The notes beneath the pieces are model-generated. The model saw nothing but the letters and a program-made list of their open reading frames with translations. It did no database searches and was not told the DNA's origin. A program made the translations under genes and the position numbers. Of a DNA stretch of 64,000 nucleotides, positions 55,832 through 64,000 are shown in pieces. Every line of letters begins with the position of its first letter. The first letter of the stretch is position 1. The stretch spans positions 46,820,111 to 46,884,110 of the forward strand of contig CAMZMU010000080.1 in the NCBI GenBank assembly GCA_947311845.1. Direction: 5' to 3'. This DNA comes from Poa pratensis. Its lineage: Eukaryota > Streptophyta > Magnoliopsida > Poales > Poaceae.

Positions 55832-56816
55832 CAAATATGCCATGTGCATTGCATAGCTGCGCGACCTAGTTGCTTGATGGAACTTAACCTTTTTACGGTT
55901 GGCTTTGTTAGAAGCGCAGATCTTCTGCATGAATGGTAGAATTCGCAAATGTATAAATAAGCAGGTACAAGGTGTCATGTTTCATGCACTAACCAACTAT
56001 CCCAAATGTCCGAACTGATGGAAATGGCCAGTACAATCCACATATGCAACACGCTTGATTTTTAGGATATACCTACGTTGCCGAACTGCTTTCTGAAGTT
56101 GCTTTGTACAAGCCTTTTTTAATGGTGAGGCATTTAAGTCCGTAGCAAAATCTTCCTAGTGACATGAAAACAAGATGCATATAAGAATGATGATCTCAGA
56201 AATTTAGCAATTTTTTTATAAACATTACAGGCCTATAGTATGTACTTACGACAACGTTACTGCAAAAACCAGAGAGAAGCTCAGTGTCCCCCTTGTACCT
56301 CTTCCAATGTGAATGAACAGGCACGTGCTTCCTGACTACCTCGTTGCATTTAGTTGCAAACTTTGCAGCGATAAGAACCGAGTCCGGCCTTGTCCTACCT
56401 TTGGTAATGACAAGTGGCAGTTTGCCACTCAGAGATCGGGGTGAGCTGCTCGGTTCTTCTCCCATGTTTCCGCCCCTATCCAATAGATCGTCTCCTACAC
56501 CTTCAGGATCAACATATAAGAACTGTTTAGTGCATAATGCTGGTGTACTGCAAATTCCATATCGAACAGGAAACATGCCTTCACCAACATTCTCGGTCTG
56601 AGTTGACTCTGCAGCGACATCAACATCTGTAAGCATGTGTCCGGTAGCATCATTACCTATGTTCAAAGGGGGAAGTCAGCGCCTGGTCATCATGCAACAA
56701 AAGCTAGCATAAATCGAACAAAAAAAACATGCCTTGAGTCGCATTGTCCATTTGAGTTGACTCGGAATCGGAAGTGATGTCAGCATCTGTAAGGACATGT
56801 CTTGTACCGTCATTAC
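55832..56816 (-). pseudogene. Plant Transposase_24 (Ptta/En/Spm) type gene, several exons
   Basis: Exons read on the minus strand: 56656-56250 ('DSVLIAAKFATKCNEVVRKH', 'VPVHSHWKRYKGDTELLSGF', donor GTAAGT at 56249), 56155 to about 56005 ('EDFATDLNASPLKKACTKQL', 'QKAVRQRRYILKIKR') and 55924-55832 ('KICASNKANRKKVKFHQATR', 'SRSYAMHMAYL', donor GTAAG at 55831). The order 'atKCn-vr-vPv--HWk', 'kkAc-k-l--a-RqrRY', 'NkanR-kv-f---trSRSY' matches plant Transposase_24 proteins found in CACTA-related elements. An upstream exon copy at 56816-56735 duplicates the start of the first exon. Exon 2's 3' border is not certain. Intact, degraded or domesticated cannot be told from this window. Confidence 0.58.
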
Positions 56817-56952
56817 CTGTGTTCCAAGGAGGAAGTCAGCACGTGGTATACATGCAACTAAAGCAAGCCTAAATGCACGTAAGCCCTTGACAGCCACATT
56901 GGGGTCCTAAAGACTGGGTAGTACAACTTACTTATTTTACATGCTTCAGCAG

Positions 56953-57777
56953 TGATACGTCCAAAACGTATCTATAATTTTTGATGTTCCATGCCTATTA
57001 TATATTGATTACCACATGTTTATCTTACACTTTATATCATTTTTATGCATTTTCTAGGACACCTATTAACAAGATGCCACAGTGCCAGTTCCTGTTTTCT
57101 GCTGTCTTTTTGTTTCAGAAAATCTATTCTTGAAATATTCTCGGAATTGGACGCCAATTTAACTGATTTATTTCTGGACCGAGACGGAGCAGCAGCCAGG
57201 AGGACGGAGCAGGGGCCACACCAGGTAGGCCGGCGGGCCCACGGCGCGGCCCAGGGTGGGGCCACGCACCTAGGCCGCTGCCCCACCTCGGCTGGCCACC
57301 GACGCCGCCCTTTCGCCTATAAATTGCATCTAATCGGGAAACCCTAGACACCCGAGCAAAAATCCACGAAAATTTCTGAGGCCGCCGTCGTCTTCAACCC
57401 TAGTTCGGGAGGGTTTCTGCAGTTCTTCCCGGCACCTTGCCGGAGGGAAAATCATCACCGGAGGGCTCTACATCACCATGCCTGCCTCCGGCGTGATGCG
57501 TGAGTAGTTCTCCACAGGACTACAGGTCCATAGCAGTAGCTAGTTGGTAGTCTCTCCACCTTGTGCTATCATGTTTAGATCTTGTGAGCTGCCTAACATG
57601 ATCAAGATCATCTTTATGTAATGCTACATGTTGTGTTTGCTGGGATCCGATGAATTGTGAAGTTATGATCAAGTTTGTTCATCTATCTATATTATGTTTT
57701 ATCTATGTTCCTGCATGCTCTCCGTTGTTAGTAGATGCTTTGGCCAAGTAGATGCTAATGACTTCAAGAGAGGTTAT
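56953..57777 (+). repeat. LTR (TGATACGTC family), left segment, split by an Athila-like element
   Basis: It starts 'tgatacgtccaaaacgtatc' at 56953 and has a TATA box TATAAAT at 57318-57324, then a leader with 'gcctccggcgtgatgcgtga'. It is the same LTR family as 15342-17026 and 21076-22759 in the opposite orientation, with clear divergence. It breaks off at 57777, where another element begins; the remainder and the internal region lie beyond 64000 or are lost. Confidence 0.8.
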
Positions 57778-59599
57778 TGATGCATGTAAAATGCATACAT
57801 GAACTTTGCATTATTTTACTTATATTCCAGTCATATTTGCATCATATAAGGGTTATATCACTGTTTTATAATAATTTTGGGAATATTTGACATGTTTCCT
57901 ATTTTTTATGGAATTAACCCTGCGCAGGCAGAAAACCATATTTCTATATTTTAATGTTTCAGGGACCCAAATGACGTCCAAATGACCTGGAAATTTACGA
58001 GCATCATTTTTTGGAAGGAACAAGACTTGGGGGCGAAGGAAGCGAACAAACGGAGCCCCGAGGGCCAAAAGAGGTGGGCCCACGCGGCCCCTGTACCTGG
58101 CCGTGTGGGACCCCCCCAATTGGGCCTCGACGCTCCGTTGTCGTCGATCTTTCCTCCACCGACTCCGTTTTGACCTAAAAACGCATATAAAAATTGTCCC
58201 CCGACGTTCTCTGGAAGGAGCGCCGCAGAAACACAGAAACACCGAAACAGAGACCTGGAGCTGCAGATTGGAGGGGAAAACTCCGGCGGGGCGCTGCCGG
58301 CGTGGTCTCCACCTTCTCCGACGACTTCTCCACCGTCTCCATGATGAAGAGGGAGTAGTCCACCTCTGGACTATGGGTTTGTGGAAGTAACTTATGTATC
58401 TCTCTCTCTCGAGCTTCACTAATTAGTACCGTATGAGCTGCTGAACATGATTACGGTCATCTATGTAATACCTTTGTGGTGGATTTTTCATGAGTTAATA
58501 TATGTTTGAGATTGCAATGGTTTTGTTTCAGTTATGAAAGTAGATGCATATTATGTACCCCGTTCTTATTTACTTGTCATGATCAAACTTGTTTATGAGA
58601 GCGTGTGAGGGGGAACGTGTGCATTAGTTGGAGTAACGGGGGGTGGCTAGTGCAGTGAACGTGAGAGAAAGTTCTGCGATCCACTTGGGTGTTTTACCTT
58701 ACTTTGTTACCTCACTAGGGATAAAAAGAAATACCATGCTACCGGAGATGTGGGTGTGACCATTGCCACTACTCCATGACTAGATCTAGCATGTTCTTAT
58801 TTTAACTTCATGTCATGATACTTATTGCTATACTCTGAGTTATCTTAATTACTGAGGTGTTATGATTTAGTTCGCATCTTGGTGGAGTATAAGAGAGACT
58901 AATAACCAAAAGGTCTCTATGTTAGGACGTGATGCCCATATAATTATAACTTGTCATTAAACTGTTGTGTTGCAATCTCATATGTCAACTCTAGTGTTCC
59001 ATTGTCTACCACTTTATTAAAGAGAGAGTGCATTTGTGAAACCATGAACCCCGGTCCATTTTTAATCATAAGAAACACCTTTCCAACCACTTTTACCACT
59101 TTTCCATTTTCTGCCATTATTAAATCCGAAAATACAAAAACACTTTTACATCTTGCATTCATCATATAAAACCCAAAAATATCATTTATCATTGCTACCA
59201 CCATCCTTGCATATTTATTTACCACCATTGCATATTTATTTCTTGTTTGCATCGCATATTATCTTGATATCATTCTCACACCTTGTGCTTGACAACCACT
59301 AGGTGAGGTTGAGGACCAAAACATTTACTTTGTTTTGTAGGTAACCAAAAGAAGGATAGGAAAGATAAATCTTCACTACTGATTCCCCGAGAGTTCGATA
59401 TTAAACCCTCGAGTCACCCTCGTGGGGAAAACACGTCTTCCACTTACTACACACTCTGCACTTGGAGTCTCAACCTAACCCATTTACTTTTCACGCAGGT
59501 AACTACGTGAAGGGCCATCAAGAGTGCTTTCTGGCGCCGTAGCAGGGGAAGATACGAAGCTTCCTGCAGAATATTTTTCCCGTCAACTACACGCCATCA
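57778..59599 (+). repeat. 5' LTR of the Athila-like element
   Basis: It starts 'tgatgcatgtaaaatgcata', repeated at 63474 as the 3' LTR start. The U3 ends at a TATA box, TATAAAAAT, at 58186-58194; the matching site in the 3' LTR is at about 63873. The 3' border is uncertain because the second LTR is cut off by the window. Candidates are '..gggccatca' (59520) before a PBS-like sequence at 59532-59549, or '..cgccatca' (59599) before the better PBS at 59611-59628. Confidence 0.8.
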
Positions 59600-59610
59600 A
59601 GACTGTTTTC

Positions 59611-59628
59611 TGGCGCCGTTGCCGGGGA
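59611..59628 (+). other. Primer binding site of the Athila-like element (tRNA-Asp type)
   Basis: TGGCGCCGTTGCCGGGGA matches the PBS of the element at 15342-22759 exactly. A variant, TGGCGCCGTAGCAGGGGA, lies 79 bp upstream at 59532-59549 in the same context ('ccatcaaga..ttct' before it). Confidence 0.85.
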
Positions 59629-59841
59629 ATCATTGCTGAAAGGTTTATCCAAGGATATCTCACCAAGTCAACTTCATCACCAACTTGTGCTAACACCTAA
59701 GCTTGGGGAGGTTGCACCTACGTGAGCATCATCTTATCCATCTTTACCTTCAAAGCAATTTATCTTGTTTTGTCATTGTCTTGCATATTTATTTTCAGTT
59801 TGCATAAAAAATTAAAAAAAAAAACACATAAAAACTTTATT
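59629..59841 (+). other. Leader of the Athila-like element
   Basis: Non-coding leader between primer site and gag start. It contains 'aagcttggggaggttgc' (59700-59716), a partial copy of the polypurine tract sequence. Confidence 0.5.
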
Positions 59842-60873
59842 AAAATGGCTTCTAGTGTTGAAATGAACAACTTTGGTCAATACTATGGAGAGTCGTTAAT
59901 GGATGCTTGGTTTGAATTAAGGGCATTAGTAAAAATGGTGCCAACAAATATACCCCTGCTACTTTGATAAGAAACTTTTATAATGGTCTAGATGGGTGGT
60001 CAAAATGTTTTCTAGACTCATTGACTAGTGGAAGATTTGCCTCTGGAAATCCCTCACATGCTAATAATTAATGGAAAATCTATTTGGGAATTCTATAGAA
60101 TCAAAAGATGAAATTATGATCAAACAACTAAAAGTTTCTATGGATAGGTCAATATTATGTCTACAAACTATATGGAAGATTATCCTACTAAAAATGAGAT
60201 GCATTCATTTATCCTTCATACAAAATCTAGTATGAAGAAGACAAACAACACTATTTCGGGAATTTCTTTGAAAATGGAAACTATATTGAATTATGCCAAG
60301 TCTAAAAAGAAGTTGACTAGGGAATTAAATGAAAGAATATCTTCTATGTTGGGACCTTTAGACAAGGATATTAAGAATTATGTTGAAAAAGAGGATGATC
60401 TCCAAATAGCCTTGAATGCTGCTTTAAAGAGAAGAAATGATAATTTTGTTTGGATTGAGGAAGTTAAAATGCTTAGTGAAGTCAAGAAACCATTGTTTGA
60501 CTTAGGGAATTGTAGCTTGCATGACTTAATATCTATCTTACAAAAATTTGCAAGTGATCCTTCCATCAACTATAACCAAGCTGGTTTTGGTTCTTATATT
60601 GCTAATCATGTGTTAAAAGAAAAGATTGCTAGGTACAACCAAGAGGCTATGATACCACCTAAGCTTGGGGATGTATGGATTCCCAAAGTCCTAGTAACCA
60701 TTGGAAAAGAGACACACCATGCTATACTTGATCTAGGATCTAGTGTCTCTGTTTTATCTAAAGAACTATATGAAGTACTTGAATTGAAAAATCTTGAAAA
60801 ATGCTCTATTGAACTTGCACTTGCTGATGATTCCATTAAACATGCTTTAGGAAAAGTAAGTGATGTTTGGTAG
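59842..60873 (+). pseudogene. Athila-like gag with N-terminal part of protease
   Basis: The ATG near 59844 opens 'MASSVEMNNFGQYYGESLMD' and a Gag-type segment 'ESLMDAWFELRALVK'. A frame change at about 59930 continues as 'LIRNFYNGLDGWSKCFLDSL' to about 60070. Open stretch 60157-60873 holds helical sequence and then 'PPKLGDVWIPKVLVTIGKET', 'HAILDLGSSVSVLSKELYE', where D-L-G-S-S replaces the more usual D-L-G-A-S of the protease active site. Spacing and order fit the gag-protease part of an Athila-type polyprotein with the zinc knuckle region lost. Confidence 0.72.
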
Positions 60874-61133
60874 AGTTACATATGACATTTGTGCCTGTTG
60901 ATTTTCTAATCATGGATATGGGGAATAAAACCTCTAGTCCAATTATTCTTGGAAGACCTTTTCTTCGTACTACAGGTGCTATCATTGATTCAAAAGAAGG
61001 GAATGTGAAGTTTCAGTTTCCACACAAGAAATGTATGGAACACTTCCCAAGGAAGAGGGCACATCATTCAAGCTCCCTCATGAGCTTCGTCCACAATAAA
61101 CATCAAGTAAGAAGCCTAGCTATATGGCTATAA
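60867..61133 (+). pseudogene. C-terminal half of Athila-like protease
   Basis: After a frameshift near 60870 the frame reads 'FVPVDFLIMDMGNKTSSPII' and 'LGRPFLRTTGAIIDSKEGNV', the conserved end of plant retroelement proteases (I-I-L-G-R-P-F-L). It stops at 61131-61133. Nothing resembling RT follows. Confidence 0.78.
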
Positions 61134-63473
61134 AGAAAGCGCTTTACGGGAGGCAACCCGGTTGTTTTTATTTGTGATTTTCTTTGTGTCCTCTTGCTGT
61201 AACAAGAGACTTAGTGTTTAGTTTAGTTTCTGGAATTTTTAATAAAGTGCCAAGTTTTACTCATTTTGGTATGAAAAGTTGCTTATAGCGTTCGGAGATA
61301 TTATTCCTGCACGAATCTGTGCACGGTATGATTTTTAATTCTTATTCTGTAACTCCGAATGAGCTCATATTTAAACTGTATGCAACTTTTCATCCTCTGT
61401 ATGCATGAATTTTTCGGAATTTTCGACAAAGTTAAGTAGGGTAGAAAAATACGTTTAGCTGCTGCTGTTTTTCTGGACAGATTCTGTCCCATTTTGTTTG
61501 ATGCATGCTTAGAACTTTTAACATGAATCTTTTTGATCCAATTGAGTTTATGAGTAGGCATACAACATTATACATTTCTGGACATCATATGAATTTTTGT
61601 CTAAGGATTATATGCAGCAAGAAATCTATTTGTTTATCACTACTAATGTGCCCCACAGAAAAAAAATGGGAGAAACGGTGTTTTGAAGTTTTTTCACAGG
61701 GATTAGAGGAGATGCACCAAGAGCTATCCAAGGATGGTGAAGACCATAAGCTTGGGGATGTGAAGACAACCCCACTGGACCTACACACTCTCGGTTTGCA
61801 CACGTCTAACTTCTGTTTTTCGATCGAAACACTTTATCGCATAAACTTGGAGCGTCTTTTTGTTTGTTTAGGTTAGATTTTTATTTTGTGAGACCACCAC
61901 ACTATCATTTATATATGAGAGAGCTACTGGAAATTTGGGTTGAATTATGTTGGATGCTATTATAAGATTGGGAAAAGGGATGTTGAGTTAATTTTAAAAG
62001 ATACATATAATTGCATGATTCATGAGCTTGTTAATGAGTAATAATTTGCAAATATTTTATCAAGAGCTATCTTTTATTCATGTTTTGATGCTAAATGTTA
62101 TTCTACCTTGTTTTAACATGGATTAGTTAGTTCTATGGACACTCATGCATGCATTTAGATGGTCAACTTTCTCCCTCTTGCTAGCCCAAAAATTCCAACA
62201 AGCAAAAACTTGTTTCCAACACCTTCAACCAAAGTTTTTCCAGTGAGTCCACCATATCTACCTATTAGCTTTATGCTATTCCGAGTATGTTTATCATGAT
62301 ATTTGTGTTATCTATACCTCTGAATGAAAATGCTTATGTTGTTAATTGTTGTGGGAAAAGTTGGTTATATAGCTCTCTCGAACTTGATGCACACTTTACT
62401 TTCATTGCATAAATAAAATATGACCCATTGTGATTAAAATTATGAAGTTGTGGACTTGACAAATGTCTTTGGTTGAGAGTTAGCTCATATGTGCTGTCAC
62501 ATGGCAAGCTTTCAACATTGCACATCATCTCATTTAGTTGATATCATGTACTTTTGTTTATGGATGCTTACCATGGGTGAAATAAATGGGAAATGAAGTG
62601 AGTTTAAATGAGTTTGTATAAATGGTTAGAGAGACGCCTGGGCCGCTAATCTAAGCCATGCATCATTCATGGTGGAAATTTACTTACATGCTATGGTGAA
62701 CCTTCTGTGATACACCTTACAATAAAAAGCTATCCAATGGTAAATAAAAAGGGTGTTGAGATTGTTCATTATGTTTGTTTGTCTTGTCATTTTGATATGG
62801 GCTTGTTCCATATCCTGGGACAAGAGGTACCCCAGTTGACGCTCTTAATGATACTATTATTACTTACAATGATATTTAACTTGAACTTGCTTTGTTTTCC
62901 AAGTTGAGTAACACATGGAGTAGGTACTTGTATTCAAGGGGCATGAGACTTTCAACCTGTACTTTGTCAAGCACACTACTCGTATTGCTTTCACTTTAAA
63001 CTTAATCATTCAAGATGCTATGATAGGGGAATGAGAGCTTGACACCAAGGATTACCATATTACAATCATTGACTTAAGTAGAGAAGTTCAGAAGTTAGAT
63101 GAAATTTATTCATGCTTTACCTCTACTCATATATATCTTTCCAAAGTGTCCACCTTTTATATTCAGATTTTCACCAATACTCTATGACCATTGTAGGATG
63201 TTCTTACTTATTATTATGCATACATGTGGTCCATAGTACTTCTTCTCTTATGTTACACTTTGTGAATTATCATTGAACATCCTTGCATTGAATACTTGAT
63301 ATCACTTCATAAACTATCTTGCATATTGCTACTCCTTTTAAGAATGAATCATTTGACTCTATGTAGCAATAGTAATCATCTTTGATATCCATTGATAGTA
63401 TTAAATTGCAAAGTCCATGTTAGTTTTATCACCTTCATACTCGAGGACGAGTATAGGTTAAGCTTGGGGATGT
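61134..63473 (+). other. Non-coding 3' internal region of the Athila-like element
   Basis: 2.3 kb with no supported ORF and no RT, RNase H or integrase motif in any frame supplied. Its end 'actcgaggacgagtataggt' (63440-63459) runs into the polypurine tract and is a phrase widely shared by this type of grass element; its counterpart on the minus strand of the other element is at 17048-17064. The pol region has been replaced by filler, as usual in non-autonomous derivatives. Confidence 0.7.
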
Positions 63474-64000
63474 TGATGCATGTAAAATGCATACATGAAC
63501 TTTGCATTATTTTACTTATATTCCAGTCATATTTGCATCATATAAGGGTTATATCACTGTTTTATAATGATTTTGGGAATATTTGACATGTTTCCTATTT
63601 TTTATGGAATTAACCCTGCGCAGGCAGAAAACCCTATTTCTATATTTTAATGTTTCAGGGACCCAAACGACGTCCAAATGACCTGGAAATTTACGAGCAT
63701 CATTTTTGGAAGGAACAAGACTGGGGGCGAAGGAAGCGAACAAACGGAGCCCGAGGGCCAAAAGAGGTGGGCCCACGGCCCTGTACCTGGCCGCGTGGGA
63801 CCCCCCATTGGGCCTCGAGCTCCGTTGCCGTCGATCTTTCCTCCACCGACTCCGTTTTGACCTAAAAACGCCTATAAAAATAGTCCCCCGACGTTCTCTG
63901 GAAGGAGCGCCGCAGAAACACAGAAACACCGAAACAGAGACCTGGAGCTGCAGATTGGAGGGGGAAAACTCCGGCGGGGCGCTGCCGGCGTGGTCTCCAT
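63474..64000 (+). repeat. 3' LTR of the Athila-like element (partial, cut by window end)
   Basis: It repeats 57778 onward with small indels and substitutions; for example several single bases present at 58000-58130 are absent at 63690-63830. It ends at 64000 within the region equivalent to about 58308. Confidence 0.93.

Larger units (their letters stand above)
57778..64000 (+). mobile_element. Athila-like gag-protease LTR retrotransposon, right end outside window
   Basis: 5' LTR 57778 to about 59599 and the start of the 3' LTR at 63474. The PPT 'taagcttggggatg' is at 63459-63472 and the primer site TGGCGCCGTTGCCGGGGA at 59611-59628. Internal region 59600-63473 encodes only gag (59842-60860) and protease pieces (60690-61000), with no RT or integrase. 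'aaagaaagcgctttacggga' (61132-61151) resembles the phrase in the other tRNA-Asp-primed element. It inserted into the LTR at 56953-57777. Confidence 0.88.

Overview
The window is plant nuclear DNA, most likely from a large-genome grass (Pooideae, probably Triticeae). It is almost entirely nested transposable elements: Tat, Tekay and Athila-type Ty3/gypsy elements, large LTRs starting TGATACGTC with tRNA-Asp-type primer sites, a CACTA element with a TNP2 transposase, L1-type LINEs and a gag-only copia-like element. I see one clear host-type gene, a TPR+PB1 (PHOX/CLMP1-like) protein gene at 49055-51572 on the minus strand. It has two exons and carries two frameshifts. There are no bacterial features, CRISPR arrays, rRNA or tRNA genes.

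Layout. 1-2933: LTR-like sequence of a Tekay-type element whose left end lies outside the window. 2934-5345: unassigned repeat-derived DNA. 5346-11740: decayed Tat-lineage gypsy element on the minus strand, with its 5' LTR at 11179-11740 and no recognisable 3' LTR. 11742-12010: five 54-bp tandem repeats. About 12011-35735: a CACTA element on the minus strand whose transposase gene is split by a Tekay-like chromovirus (14592-33633, target duplication AGTGC). The 5' LTR of that chromovirus is itself split by a 7.4-kb non-autonomous LTR element (15342-22759). The CACTA element sits inside a Myb/SANT-type (PIF/Harbinger-associated) gene, 35736-36382, so the nest is four layers deep.

37811-42701: an RNase H-like fragment split by a 4.55-kb L1-type LINE with a 13-bp or longer target duplication. 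43654-43995: an exact 171-bp tandem duplication. 44967-48807: a gag-only LTR element (TSD GTTTT) whose primer binding site and gag are present in three tandem copies. 49055-51572: the PHOX-like gene. 52076-53878: a LINE-like non-autonomous retroelement with a 515-residue ORF and a 17-bp target duplication. 53983-55069: a 5'-truncated LINE. 55832-56816: exons of a plant Transposase_24 (Ptta/En/Spm) type gene with a tandem exon duplication. 56953-57777: an LTR interrupted by an Athila-like gag-protease element (57778 to beyond 64000).

The most notable observations are the element with three PBS-gag units, and two tRNA-Asp-primed elements whose LTRs contain old PBS copies still attached to their LTR junctions. 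The latter suggests stepwise outward growth of the LTR. All calls come from reading the sequence and ORF translations; no database search was run.
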